A stretch of 33,807 bases of DNA from Levilactobacillus senmaizukei DSM 21775 = NBRC 103853 (GTDB lineage: Bacteria > Bacillota > Bacilli > Lactobacillales > Lactobacillaceae): positions 1 through 33,807 of the forward strand of contig NZ_BCWD01000022.1 of the NCBI RefSeq assembly GCF_001592085.1. The letters are read 5' to 3'. Positions 21,232 to 30,871 of the stretch are shown here, one piece after another. Under the pieces are notes generated by a model that made no database searches, was not told the DNA's origin, and saw only the letters and a program-made list of their open reading frames with translations. Position 1 is the first letter of the stretch. Every line of letters starts with the position of its first letter. Made by a program: the position numbers and the translations under genes.

Positions 21232-24200
21232 ATGGCAAGTAGTAAAGACGAAGCAAATATCATTCTTCGATTCAAGGCAGATGGCGCCATTCAACTCGCA
21301 AAAACGGTAAAAGAACTGAACACCGTCATGAATACGGCGGCTAAGGAATACCGCGCGCAAGTTGCGGCAATGGGGGATGCAGCTAGTGCCAGTGACAAGT
21401 TAGCCGCCAAGCAAAAAAAGCTAGAAGATCAATTTGCAGCGGCACAAAAGCGGACCCAGTTACTGACTAATCAATATAAGGAAATGAAAGAGTCTGGGAA
21501 TGCTACCTCAGACCAACTTGCGAAGATGGAAGGCAAGGTCTTAGATGCTCAAAGAGCCGAATCTAGCCTAGGTAACCAGTTGGACAAGGTAAACGTGCAG
21601 ATGTCTGCCCAAGGGAAGAAGACGCAAGAAGCCAAGGATAAACTAGCAGCACTAGAAACGGAATCCAGCAAACTTGATTCGAAGGAAAAGGCCCTGACAG
21701 CCTCATACAGCCGACAAGAAGCTGAGCTGGGTAAGGATGCCACAAATGCGGAGAAAAATGCACTAGCTAAGCGGAAGCTAACGGAACAGACGGCTCTGAC
21801 TGCTAAGCAAGTGGATAATTTAGAACAACAGTTAAAGCAGACAGAAGCCGCTTATGGTGCTAATTCTCGTGAAGTCGATGAAATGAGGGCGAAGCTAGAC
21901 AACGCTAAGGCATCCGAAGCAAACTTAAAAAATGAGTTGGCAACTACCAATGAATCCATTAGAAAGCAAGGTGGATTATCCACAGAGACTGCTTCCAAAA
22001 TGGAGCGAATTGGTACAAGTGGTGAAAAGGTCAGCTCTGTTGGTAAAAAGCTGACCACCGGGTTAACAGTGCCGTTGGTTGCGATAGGAGCTGCGGCTGT
22101 TAAAACTGGTGGTGATTTTGAAGCTCAGATGAATCGGGTCGGTTCAATTTCTGGAGCAACGAAAGGTGAACTGAAACAGTTAAGCGATCAAGCTGTGGAC
22201 TTAGGTGCCAAGACGGTGTTTAATGCTAAACAATCTGCTGAAGGCATGGAAAATCTTGCTTCAGCAGGTTTTAGCGCAAAAGAAGTCATGGGCGCAATGC
22301 CAGGGGTACTGAATCTGGCTGCCGTTTCTGGTGGAGATGTTGGTAAGGCGTCTGAATATGCTGCCAGTGCATTACGAGGATTCGGGTTAAACGCAAGTCA
22401 GTCAGGCCATGTGGCAAACGTATTTGCCGAAGCTGCTGCCAAGACTAACGCAGAAGTTGGCGATATGGGCGAGGCCATGAAGTATGTCGCGCCTGTTGCA
22501 AAGTCCATGGGAATTAGTATTGAAGAATCGGCTGCGGCAATCGGTATCATGTCTGATGCTGGTGTTAAAGGTAGCCAAGCAGGGACAACATTGCGTAGTT
22601 CAATGGCCCGACTAGCAGACCCCACAGCTAAGATGAAAGGTGTTATGAATGACCTTAATCTTAGCTTCTTTGATTCTCAAGGAAAGATGAAGCCGCTTGG
22701 TAGCATTATTGGCATGTTGCAGGATCGATTTAAGGGATTAACCAAAGAACAAAAAGTTCAAGCTATGTCTACTCTGTTCGGCAAGGAATCGCTATCAGGA
22801 ATGATGGCATTGGTAAACGCCGGACCAGAAAAGATGAACAAGCTAACGAACAGTTTCAAAAACTCTGACGGTGCTGCTAAGAAGATGGCAGATACCATGA
22901 ACAAAGGTTCTAAGGCATCAATCGATCAAATGTTAGGATCGTTGGAGTCAGCCGCAATTAAGATTACTGAGGCTTTAGCTCCAGCAATTAAGGCGGTAGC
23001 GGACTTTGTGGGTAACTTGGTTGATAAGTTTACCAACCTGGATTCTGGGACACAAAAGACCATTTTAGTTATGGCAGGTCTAGCTGCCGCAATCGGGCCA
23101 ACGGTGTTAGGCGTTGGCAAGTTGATGGTTGCAATTGGCAAATTTCCTGAAACACTGGCAGCCGCAAAAAAAGGTTTCGCCTCTTTGGCTGGAATTATGT
23201 CGCCAAAAGCATTAGGTTTTGCCTTATTAGCTGCCGCTGTAATTGCATTGGTTGTACTAATTATTACCCACTGGAAACAGATTAAAGAGGTTACCTCTAA
23301 CGTTTGGAATGGCATAAAGAATTTTCTTTCAAGCGTATGGAACGGCATTAAAACAGTTGCTACAACGGTATTTAATGCTTTGAAATCATTTTTCTCCGTT
23401 CTCTGGAATGGTGTCAGTCAGGTATTCTCAACAGTCTGGAATGCTATTAAAGGTTCGCTGACCGCCATTTGGAACGGAATTAAGGCAGTAGCAACTGTTA
23501 CTTGGGATGCCATTGTAGTCGTCTTTAAAACAGTAATGGAAGTCATTAAAGGTGTGTTTACGATTGGATGGGCGGCCATTCGAACTGTAACTACGGTGGC
23601 TTGGGCTTTGATAAAGGCTGCTATTCTTGCGGTTTGGAATACAGTTAAAGCGCCAGTAATGGCAGTGGTAAATGCGTTGAAGGAAGGTGTAACAGTTGCT
23701 TGGAACGCGATCAAGACGGTAACAAAAACTGTTTTCAATGACGTTAAAGTGCTAGCCACCAGTGCTTGGAACGGAATTAAGAAAGTCGTTTCTGTTTCAT
23801 ATAATGCCATTAAGACTGGTGTTAAGGCGGCTTGGAATTCTGTCAAGTTAACGACTAGCACTGTGTTTAATGGCGTGAAATCTGTTACTTCCAGTGCATG
23901 GAACGGTGTAAAGTCGGCCGTAGCAAAAGCATATAACGCGATTAAACCAGGCGTTAAAGCGGCATGGAATGCAGTGAAATCCACAACGAGTAGTGTCTTT
24001 AACGGCGTGAAATCCGTTACTTCTAGTGCTTGGAATGGCGTGAAATCAGCAATTTCTAAGGTTTACAATGCCTTGAAACCAGGAGTTAAGGCGGCTTGGA
24101 ACTCAATCAAGTCCACGACTTCTAGCGTGTTCAAAACAATTAAGTCAGTTACAACGAGTGTTTGGAATGGTATCAAGTCGGCTATGACCACGCCTGTCAA

Positions 24201-24654
24201 GGCTGCAGCTTCTACTATTTCTGGTGTCATTAATAAAATCAAAGGTTGGTTCAGTGGTCTTCATTTGAGATTTCCTAGAATCAGTATGCCACCCCTTCCT
24301 CACTTTAGTTTGAATGGGTCGTTTAACTTAAAACCGCCCTCGGTTCCTCATTTATCAGTTAATTGGTATGCGAAAGGTGGGGTATTCACAAAGCCTTCTG
24401 TGTTTGCAAATGCTCAAGGTGGTTTTAATGGCTATGGTGATGCTGGTCCAGAAGCTGCCTTACCACTCAATGAAGAAACTTTAGGCGGTATTGGTAAGGG
24501 TATCGCGGCCGCTATGGGTGGTAACTCAAGTCAACCGATCATCCTAAATATCGATGGGAGAAAGTTCGCTGAGATTACGGGTCCATACACTTCGGGTTAT
24601 TTGAAACAACAGGATGTCACGAACGGTTTTAGCAAAGGGAGGCGAAATTACTAA
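21232..24654 (+). CDS. Tape measure protein
   Basis: I start at ATG 21232 (MASSKDE) because AGGAGG lies 5 bases before it; an in-frame ATG at 21169 lies within the T-part coding. The 1140-aa protein has long N-terminal coiled coils (about 20-260), a TIGR01760-like minor tail core (about 285-590), hydrophobic segments (about 620-700, including FALLAAAVIALVVLII) and a long series of 11-residue Trp/Phe/Tyr-phased repeats (about 700-985). The C-terminal part has a YAKGGVFTKPSVFANAQGG and GPEAALPL signature typical of these proteins. By the usual 1.5 angstrom per residue rule the tail would be around 170 nm. Confidence 0.95.
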   Translation: MASSKDEANIILRFKADGAIQLAKTVKELNTVMNTAAKEYRAQVAAMGDAASASDKLAAKQKKLEDQFAAAQKRTQLLTNQYKEMKESGNATSDQLAKMEGKVLDAQRAESSLGNQLDKVNVQMSAQGKKTQEAKDKLAALETESSKLDSKEKALTASYSRQEAELGKDATNAEKNALAKRKLTEQTALTAKQVDNLEQQLKQTEAAYGANSREVDEMRAKLDNAKASEANLKNELATTNESIRKQGGLSTETASKMERIGTSGEKVSSVGKKLTTGLTVPLVAIGAAAVKTGGDFEAQMNRVGSISGATKGELKQLSDQAVDLGAKTVFNAKQSAEGMENLASAGFSAKEVMGAMPGVLNLAAVSGGDVGKASEYAASALRGFGLNASQSGHVANVFAEAAAKTNAEVGDMGEAMKYVAPVAKSMGISIEESAAAIGIMSDAGVKGSQAGTTLRSSMARLADPTAKMKGVMNDLNLSFFDSQGKMKPLGSIIGMLQDRFKGLTKEQKVQAMSTLFGKESLSGMMALVNAGPEKMNKLTNSFKNSDGAAKKMADTMNKGSKASIDQMLGSLESAAIKITEALAPAIKAVADFVGNLVDKFTNLDSGTQKTILVMAGLAAAIGPTVLGVGKLMVAIGKFPETLAAAKKGFASLAGIMSPKALGFALLAAAVIALVVLIITHWKQIKEVTSNVWNGIKNFLSSVWNGIKTVATTVFNALKSFFSVLWNGVSQVFSTVWNAIKGSLTAIWNGIKAVATVTWDAIVVVFKTVMEVIKGVFTIGWAAIRTVTTVAWALIKAAILAVWNTVKAPVMAVVNALKEGVTVAWNAIKTVTKTVFNDVKVLATSAWNGIKKVVSVSYNAIKTGVKAAWNSVKLTTSTVFNGVKSVTSSAWNGVKSAVAKAYNAIKPGVKAAWNAVKSTTSSVFNGVKSVTSSAWNGVKSAISKVYNALKPGVKAAWNSIKSTTSSVFKTIKSVTTSVWNGIKSAMTTPVKAAASTISGVINKIKGWFSGLHLRFPRISMPPLPHFSLNGSFNLKPPSVPHLSVNWYAKGGVFTKPSVFANAQGGFNGYGDAGPEAALPLNEETLGGIGKGIAAAMGGNSSQPIILNIDGRKFAEITGPYTSGYLKQQDVTNGFSKGRRNY
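23824..24200 (+). repeat. 132-bp tandem repeats within tape measure gene
   Basis: A 44-residue unit (four 11-mers, each with an aromatic residue at the same phase) is repeated with starts at 23824, 23956 and 24088, exactly 132 bases apart, the third copy partial. The DNA is closely similar between copies, implying fairly recent tandem duplication that would lengthen the tail. Confidence 0.85.
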
Positions 24655-25373
24655 TGCAGATTTTTTTGGACGAAGTTGGCAATGAAGATCTGGGAATAGT
24701 GCTGTCAAAAAAGCCTGATATTCCGACTGCCCAGCAAAGTGTAATTACAACGATGGTCCCAGGTAGTCGTCATGGAAGTTTAACCCAGTTTCAGGGATGG
24801 CAGGACGTTCAGTTGAAATGCGACTTTATGATTATGCCCACCTTATTACCGGGTTTAACAGGACTTCAAGGATATAACGAAGTCCTTAGACGGTTAAATA
24901 ACTGGGTAATGGGTTCTAGCAAATTAGTCTTTTCTGATGATCGCGGGTATTACCGAATAATTAAGCAAGTCAGTATAGATGCTGCATCCCCGGCAGAGGT
25001 TGAATTGGTTGGGAATGTTTCTGTAAACCTAGTCTTAGACCCTTTTTGGTACCAAGAATCAGATCCAATTGTGTTGGAACATTCTGATGATGTTTACAAT
25101 CCGGGTTCTCAAGAATCGGAACCGTTGTTAACAGTATTTGGTTCAGGGACGGTAAAGTTCAGTATTAATGGAACTGAGCTGACATTATTAAAGGTTACGG
25201 ATTATTTGACGATTGATAGTTGGCATGACACAGTTATTCATGGCTCAGATTCAGGAATTTTCGATGAACAATTAGATGGCGAATATCCATTGCTTAAACC
25301 AGGGCTTAACGAAATCGAGCTAGGCCAGAATGCTACCAAGATTGTTATAGATGGAAGGTGGTCGTGGCTATGA
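24654..25373 (+). CDS. Distal tail protein (Dit)
   Basis: This 239-aa protein starts in a TAATG overlap with the tape measure gene. The Dit pattern includes an N-terminal half that would form the ring at the tail tip (SRHGSLTQFQGWQDVQLKCDF) and a galectin-like C-terminal domain (SEPLLTVFGSGTVKFSINGTEL and DGEYPLLKPGLNEIELGQNAT). Dit links tail tube to baseplate. It overlaps Tal (ATGA). Confidence 0.9.
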   Translation: MQIFLDEVGNEDLGIVLSKKPDIPTAQQSVITTMVPGSRHGSLTQFQGWQDVQLKCDFMIMPTLLPGLTGLQGYNEVLRRLNNWVMGSSKLVFSDDRGYYRIIKQVSIDAASPAEVELVGNVSVNLVLDPFWYQESDPIVLEHSDDVYNPGSQESEPLLTVFGSGTVKFSINGTELTLLKVTDYLTIDSWHDTVIHGSDSGIFDEQLDGEYPLLKPGLNEIELGQNATKIVIDGRWSWL

Positions 25374-27568
25374 TTCAATTATATGGATGGGATGAACGCG
25401 ATTTTCAAGGGCATAACGGTCGGGTTTTATCGGCCGTGTCGAATGACACCATTACTTGGTCATTAAATACACAGTTCGATTTCCAATTTGATTATCCATT
25501 ATTTGCTAAACATGGGTTGTCTATTCAGAATGAAATGATTATTACAGCCCCTGTGCCTGGTTACGATGACCAGGCCTTTCGTGTGAATTCAGTAGAAAAA
25601 TCTATGGGTGTATTAACGGTGCATGCCTACCATGTTTTTTGGGACCTCATGCAAAACTTTGTCGAAGATATTAATATTGTGGAAAAAACTGGAGCCGATG
25701 CCGTGCAGCACATCATGGAGTCAACTCAATTCCCACATGAGTTCACCTACAATTCATTTGTAGGAAATGTGGCGAACGCTCGTATTGTTCGAATGAGTCC
25801 AATTGCGGCGTTGATTGGTACAGACGATAACACATTGATATCACGTTGGGGCGGAGAATTTGAGTGGGATAACTTCCATTTCAATCATGTTGCACAGTTA
25901 GGAAAAGATCGAGGTGTGGTATTTCGTAATCGGCGAAACTTGTTGGGATACAAAGCTACCGAAGATCTAACGAACACAGTTACTAGAATTATGCCAGAAG
26001 GGTATAACGGGTTATTCTTACCAGAGCTGTATGTGGATTCTCCGTTGATTGATAATTATACAACGCCACGTATTGCCAAGATTGAATATTCTGATATTAA
26101 GGCAATTGATGAGGATTCTGTTTCTGCAGATGGCGAAGTTGATCCGGATGCAATCCCTAAGGATGAAGCTCTGATAGCATTACGCGAAGCGGCTACTAAG
26201 GAATTTTCGAAAAATCATATCGATCGACCTGGTGAACAGTATGAGTTGAATGTTGTTATGTTAGAAGATACTGAAGAGTATAAGGACAGTGGAATTTTCA
26301 GCCGAGTTTATCCAGGCGATACTGCCACATTCATTCATGATGAAGACGATTTGAATGTTAAGGCCCGTATGACGGGGTATACCTGGTCACCAAGCACTGA
26401 GCAATATCTCACACAGTCTTATTTATCCAGTACGAATTTAAGAGGTGGAAGTGACATTGAGCACAAGATTGACAGTATTGGTAACCAGTTGACCGTGATT
26501 GATCAGGCGATTGTGAAAAAGGCGGCCAACCAAAGCAACACGGTCGGCTGGTCGTCACAAACACCACCGGATATTATTGGTAGCAAAGAGGGCGATATCT
26601 GGTATCAAAATGTTGGTGTCCACGTTATTATGTGGCTCTATCATGATGGCCGGTGGCAGGAAGCGGTCAGCGATATTGCAGGTCATGATGCAACTAACAT
26701 CACCGAAGGAACGTTTAACGCCGCGGCTATTAACGTGATTAATCTGAATGCAAATAGTATTGTTACGGGATTCTTAAATGCGAATCGAATTAAAGCGGGA
26801 CAAATTTCTGGGACAAATTTGAACATTAATCTTGATACTGGAGCAGTGGAATTTAAAAAAGGTTATATTACCGGAAATAATGGGCGTATTCGCTTTGACT
26901 TAGATCGAAGTTATTTCCAAAGCTATAGCGCGGCTAATAGGGGTTTTTCAATCAATGACGGCGGTTTCTATTTTTATGACAACTTTTTGTCTAGTAATAA
27001 AACTGAGGTCGGCAGATTTTCCGCTGACATTTTGTCTAATAACACTGCTGGTTTAAGTATCGGGTCAGATACAGGGATTAGCCTGAATGCGGGTGGTCAG
27101 TCCATCAGTATTGGGCAAGGTGGTCTTCACAATTCTGGTGTTGGGTTAGTTGGCGATGTTTATGTGATGGGAAATTTAGACGTCATGAATAGCAAAAACG
27201 CTGTGCATGTAACTCGTGATGGTTTAAGGGCCACACCAGCTTATGAAACGGCAGAAAGTTATTTAGGAGATATTGGTGAAGGGAAAACAGACAAGCTGAA
27301 AACTACCAGAGTGGAAATTGAACCGCTGTTTTTAGACACCGTGAATACCGATATTTCTTATCAAGTGTTTTTACAGTCCTATAGTTCAGCAAGTGTGTGG
27401 GTAGCAAGTCGAGAAGTTGGTTTCTTTATAGTCGAAAGTGATACTCCAGAAGCAAACTTTGGATGGGAAATCAAAGCAAAACGCCGAGGCCACGAAGATG
27501 AAAGATTAGTGCCTACAGAAGTTGATGTTAAAGATTACGCAAAAAATGTAGATGGGATGGAGGACTAA
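25370..27568 (+). CDS. Tail-associated protein Tal (prophage endopeptidase tail family)
   Basis: I start at ATG 25370 (MIQLYGW), which overlaps the Dit stop and has GGAAGGTGG upstream; the ATG/GTG at 25358 are alternatives. The 732-aa protein has an N-terminal gp27-like hub domain (about 1-370), typical of the prophage tail endopeptidase family, followed by a linker with KAANQSNTVGWSSQTPPDIIGSKEGDIWYQNVGVH and a long beta-rich C-terminal part (GTFNAAAINVINLNANSIVTGFLNANRIKAGQISG), which looks like a trimeric fibre. It forms the tail tip and may locally cut the cell wall, although no peptidase motif is obvious. Confidence 0.88.
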   Translation: MIQLYGWDERDFQGHNGRVLSAVSNDTITWSLNTQFDFQFDYPLFAKHGLSIQNEMIITAPVPGYDDQAFRVNSVEKSMGVLTVHAYHVFWDLMQNFVEDINIVEKTGADAVQHIMESTQFPHEFTYNSFVGNVANARIVRMSPIAALIGTDDNTLISRWGGEFEWDNFHFNHVAQLGKDRGVVFRNRRNLLGYKATEDLTNTVTRIMPEGYNGLFLPELYVDSPLIDNYTTPRIAKIEYSDIKAIDEDSVSADGEVDPDAIPKDEALIALREAATKEFSKNHIDRPGEQYELNVVMLEDTEEYKDSGIFSRVYPGDTATFIHDEDDLNVKARMTGYTWSPSTEQYLTQSYLSSTNLRGGSDIEHKIDSIGNQLTVIDQAIVKKAANQSNTVGWSSQTPPDIIGSKEGDIWYQNVGVHVIMWLYHDGRWQEAVSDIAGHDATNITEGTFNAAAINVINLNANSIVTGFLNANRIKAGQISGTNLNINLDTGAVEFKKGYITGNNGRIRFDLDRSYFQSYSAANRGFSINDGGFYFYDNFLSSNKTEVGRFSADILSNNTAGLSIGSDTGISLNAGGQSISIGQGGLHNSGVGLVGDVYVMGNLDVMNSKNAVHVTRDGLRATPAYETAESYLGDIGEGKTDKLKTTRVEIEPLFLDTVNTDISYQVFLQSYSSASVWVASREVGFFIVESDTPEANFGWEIKAKRRGHEDERLVPTEVDVKDYAKNVDGMED

Positions 27569-27570
27569 TA

Positions 27571-28830
27571 GTGATTGATTTGCAATTAGATACCAATAAA
27601 CAAAACAAAACTAAGCCTGTAATTTTCCTAAGAGTGAATGATGGTAACAATGATGGTTTATCTGTCACTGCTACCACCGGAAACAAGCCTTTTGATTTAA
27701 CAGGATGGTCTGTTGCATTTGAAGGGGTCACAAGTGCTGGCAAGACGGTGGTTGATACAGATATTCAGACGACTAATGAAGTTGAGGGACAGTTTGTTTA
27801 TCGTTTTCCAGAGCAGGTGACGGCATCAGCGGGAAGGTTTAAAAGGGCATATTTCTCATTTACTAAAGGTAACGAGCGGACGACCACTAGAGATTTAACG
27901 ATTTGTGTATATGGATCGGTTGATTTGGGAACAATGAAGCCGGATGATTTTATCAATCCATATAACTATCTGGTTAATCAGTTGAGAACGAATTTTGATG
28001 AAGAATCACTCCGACTCAATGAGAAGGCAGATGAATTAGCAAAAAAAATTGATGATTATGTATCTGGTCGGACAATTGATTTCGCCGATTTTAAGGGACA
28101 ATTTGCGCTACTGGTTGAGAATGTGAAATCGGATGTAGCAAGTTTGAAAGGCCCTAAGGGGGATCGAGGCGACAAAGGTGATCAAGGTGTTGCTGGTCCC
28201 GCCGGTGCTCCTGGAACGAGTGTAAAAGTATTAGGCTCGTTTGACTCAACGGATTCATTACCAATGAATGCCAAGGCCGGAGATGGTTACTTTGTTGGGA
28301 CTGATTTAAATGTATTTGACGGTTCTAAATGGGTTGATGTTGGGCCAATTCGTGGGCCAAAAGGTGAGCCAGGAGAAAAAGGAATTGCCGGATCTGATGG
28401 TATTCCAGGAGAAAAAGGCGATCCGGGTAAAGGTATTGAATTAAAAGGATTAGTTAGTGATGTATCTCAATTACCAGCGGTGGCTAACGATGGAGATGCA
28501 TTTTTGATTGGAAGTGTTTTGTACGTTTGGTATCAATTAAATTGGCACCCATCTAGCGATCTTCGTGGGGTCAAAGGAGACAAGGGTGATCCTGGAGTTG
28601 ATGGTGTTACACCTGATATGAGTGATTTTATGCCGAGAAATGCAGCGGATGGTTCGGTAACGGTAGATGTTGCATTTAAAAAAAAGGTTAGCTTCCTTGA
28701 GAATCCGACCATTGCCGATAATAAAACTCCAGTGTATTTGTCTGTAGACTCAGAGGACGATGCTAAAGCTGAAGCTACAAAATTAAGTGCTGCGGGTTTA
28801 GTAGGACTAGTCGGATGGACGGAGGAATAA
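27571..28830 (+). CDS. BppU-like baseplate upper protein with collagen repeats (copy 1)
   Basis: A 419-aa protein. Residues 1-130 are a BppU N-terminal domain, residues about 140-190 are a coiled coil, and collagen-like Gly-X-Y tracts lie at about 193-217, 261-287 and 332-345. Between them are two similar ~43-residue inserts (218-260 and 288-331) with a LP...A..GD.YfVG pattern. The C-terminal 70 residues are a separate small domain. BppU holds receptor-binding proteins on the baseplate. The gene starts at GTG 27571 with GGAGG upstream. It is paralogous to 29873-30871. Confidence 0.85.
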   Translation: MIDLQLDTNKQNKTKPVIFLRVNDGNNDGLSVTATTGNKPFDLTGWSVAFEGVTSAGKTVVDTDIQTTNEVEGQFVYRFPEQVTASAGRFKRAYFSFTKGNERTTTRDLTICVYGSVDLGTMKPDDFINPYNYLVNQLRTNFDEESLRLNEKADELAKKIDDYVSGRTIDFADFKGQFALLVENVKSDVASLKGPKGDRGDKGDQGVAGPAGAPGTSVKVLGSFDSTDSLPMNAKAGDGYFVGTDLNVFDGSKWVDVGPIRGPKGEPGEKGIAGSDGIPGEKGDPGKGIELKGLVSDVSQLPAVANDGDAFLIGSVLYVWYQLNWHPSSDLRGVKGDKGDPGVDGVTPDMSDFMPRNAADGSVTVDVAFKKKVSFLENPTIADNKTPVYLSVDSEDDAKAEATKLSAAGLVGLVGWTEE

Positions 28831-28833
28831 CTT

Positions 28834-29856
28834 ATGGGATTGTATGGCAAAGATGGGAAGAAAGTTGCAGGGCTATATGATGCGACTGGTAAGAAAATCC
28901 AAGGTCTATACGCGTCTGGGATAGGCGGAACAAAGCTTATATATAGAGGCGTTCCAGCGTTGCAGGAAGTTTGGGAGTATGATCTGAACAATACGGTTTT
29001 CAAAGAACTAATTCCAACTGAATCGGGGAAGATTTTTGTGTACCGTAAGGGATTTAATCCGTCAATTATTCGATTAGATTCGAAAGGAATTCCAGATTTA
29101 ACGATGAATGTTGACTATTCCCCGAGCGTAGATTCTATGGGTAACATTTATGTAGTCAAAGATCATAAGTTAGTTGCGTACGACAGCCTTGGTAATCTGA
29201 GATGGTCAGCAGCAGATGCTTACGTAAGATTTAAATATGGATATGTTTCAATTACTATAGATCAAAAAGACAACATTATTGCTTATGCAAGCGATGGAAA
29301 ATTATACAAATATAGCAATAGCGGACATCTAATAAATACAAGTCCTGCACCTGTTAAAGGGCCAAAATTATTCAAATTTGATCATGATAATAATCTGCTG
29401 TTTAGGGATGAAAATGACTTAAATGAAGTAGTTGATACGGTGGTAGTGAAGTTAGATGAACAACTAAATTTGTTGTGGATGATGACGATCCCCTTTAATG
29501 TGTTGGACATTCAAGAACTGGATGATTTTACACTAATAGTTGCCACGAACAAAGGTGAGTTGAAGTTTGATTCAAAGACGGGCAATTATAAAGAATTTTT
29601 GACACCAGCCCTATACAGTCAAACACCATTTGATTATATCGATGGTTGGGGTAATGGGTATCAGAATGTTATTACAGTTGCTCATGGGGCAGTAGGTTTT
29701 AATTTAAACAAGTATCCTTTAGCATCAAAAAAGCCAAAGTTTTCAATTCCTTTAGGAAGTTATGCCGATGGAAAAGCGGCCCCAATCGTTGTAAAAGGCA
29801 GCACTTTATATTACGTATTTAAAGGGATTCTTCATAAAGTAAAAATGAATAAATAG
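28834..29856 (+). CDS. Beta-propeller-like receptor-binding candidate (copy 1)
   Basis: A 340-aa protein. The N-terminus has short repeats (KKVAGLYDATGKKIQGLYASG) and ends IYRGVPALQEVWEYDL, matched by the N-terminus of the copy 2 protein. The rest consists of repeated beta-blade units with NIYVVKDHKLVAYDSLGNLRW- and NIIAYASDGKLYKYSNSGHL-type strands, as in PQQ/YVTN-type propellers. No enzyme motif is seen. It lies next to a BppU-like gene and is likely the receptor-binding or glycan-binding tip. GGAGGAA precedes the ATG. Confidence 0.7.
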   Translation: MGLYGKDGKKVAGLYDATGKKIQGLYASGIGGTKLIYRGVPALQEVWEYDLNNTVFKELIPTESGKIFVYRKGFNPSIIRLDSKGIPDLTMNVDYSPSVDSMGNIYVVKDHKLVAYDSLGNLRWSAADAYVRFKYGYVSITIDQKDNIIAYASDGKLYKYSNSGHLINTSPAPVKGPKLFKFDHDNNLLFRDENDLNEVVDTVVVKLDEQLNLLWMMTIPFNVLDIQELDDFTLIVATNKGELKFDSKTGNYKEFLTPALYSQTPFDYIDGWGNGYQNVITVAHGAVGFNLNKYPLASKKPKFSIPLGSYADGKAAPIVVKGSTLYYVFKGILHKVKMNK

Positions 29857-29872
29857 GATTGAGGTGAGTTAA

Positions 29873-30871
29873 ATGATTAAGCTACATTTGAATGTGACAA
29901 AACAATCTGGTAGTGATCCATTGGCGTTTATCCGGATTGGTGATGGTGATGTTGATGGCTTGGAAGTTAGTATCATAGATAAGGGCGAACCAATGGACCT
30001 TACAGGCTTCACAGTTAGTTTCGAAGGTGTAACTAGTGTTGGAAAAACGGTCATTGATAGTGTTGTAAAAATGATTGATGAGACTCAAGGAAAGTTTCAG
30101 TATAAATTTCCGAGTCAAGCTAGTTCGTCAATAGGTCGTTATCAAACGGCTTATTTTTCTTTAGTTAAGGATAACGTGCGAACGACCACCGATAATTTTG
30201 AAGTGTATGTTCTGGAAAGCAGCAATATCTTTGAAATCGAGCCGGACGATTATATCAATCCTTATAATTCGTTGATCGCAAAATTAAATGAGTCATACGA
30301 TACTGCCAGTAAAGACGTATCTGAAAATGCTAAGCAACAAATGGAAGTGTTAGATAGTCAAGCTGAATCACTGAAAGAAAAAGTAGCTGATTATATCGAG
30401 GGACGAGATGTGGATTTTAAACAATTCAAAACTGATTTTGATAATCTCGTTTCCGATACTACAGCAAAGGTTGCAATGCTACGAGGACCAGAAGGTCCAA
30501 AAGGGCCAATCGGGCCACAGGGTGATCCTGGAGTCCAAGGTGTGCCAGGTATTACCGTCAAGGGGGCGTTAGCAACTGTTGATGAATTACCGGCAGATGC
30601 AACCGTTGGCGATGCGTACTTTGTTGGACAGGATTTGATGATTAAAACGGCCGATTCTTGGAAGACAATTAATACTCTTATGGGGCCTCAAGGAGAAAAA
30701 GGCGAAGTTGGAACTAAGGGTGATCGGGGTGACCCAGGCCCAATTGGCGAAACCGGCTTGACCGGACCACAAGGAGTGTCACTTACAAGAGCGACTGGTA
30801 ATGATGAAGAGAGTGCCATTGCAAATGCCACCAGCGATCCGGATGGCTTTTTTTACTGGGAGGAAAGCTAA
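29873..30871 (+). CDS. BppU-like baseplate upper protein with collagen repeats (copy 2)
   Basis: A 332-aa paralogue of 27571-28830, with residues 1-132 aligning without gaps (both have INPYN at 128-132). It has a coiled coil (about 140-200), collagen-like tracts at about 205-226 and 271-301, and one ~43-residue insert (227-270) related to those in copy 1. The C-terminus is shorter and ends in GFFYWEES. GAGGTGAG precedes the ATG. The stop overlaps the next ATG (TAATG). Confidence 0.85.
   Translation: MIKLHLNVTKQSGSDPLAFIRIGDGDVDGLEVSIIDKGEPMDLTGFTVSFEGVTSVGKTVIDSVVKMIDETQGKFQYKFPSQASSSIGRYQTAYFSLVKDNVRTTTDNFEVYVLESSNIFEIEPDDYINPYNSLIAKLNESYDTASKDVSENAKQQMEVLDSQAESLKEKVADYIEGRDVDFKQFKTDFDNLVSDTTAKVAMLRGPEGPKGPIGPQGDPGVQGVPGITVKGALATVDELPADATVGDAYFVGQDLMIKTADSWKTINTLMGPQGEKGEVGTKGDRGDPGPIGETGLTGPQGVSLTRATGNDEESAIANATSDPDGFFYWEES

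Noticed and set aside
23418-23984. 188-codon antisense frame within the tape measure gene (and a 140-codon one at 22926-23348)
   Set aside because: Produced by the codon regularity of the repeats on the other strand; no ribosome site, and the tape measure frame is unmistakable.
28150-30780. Collagen-like tracts as signs of a host surface protein
   Set aside because: They sit between BppU domains and beta-propeller genes inside the tail operon, with no signal peptide or sortase motif.
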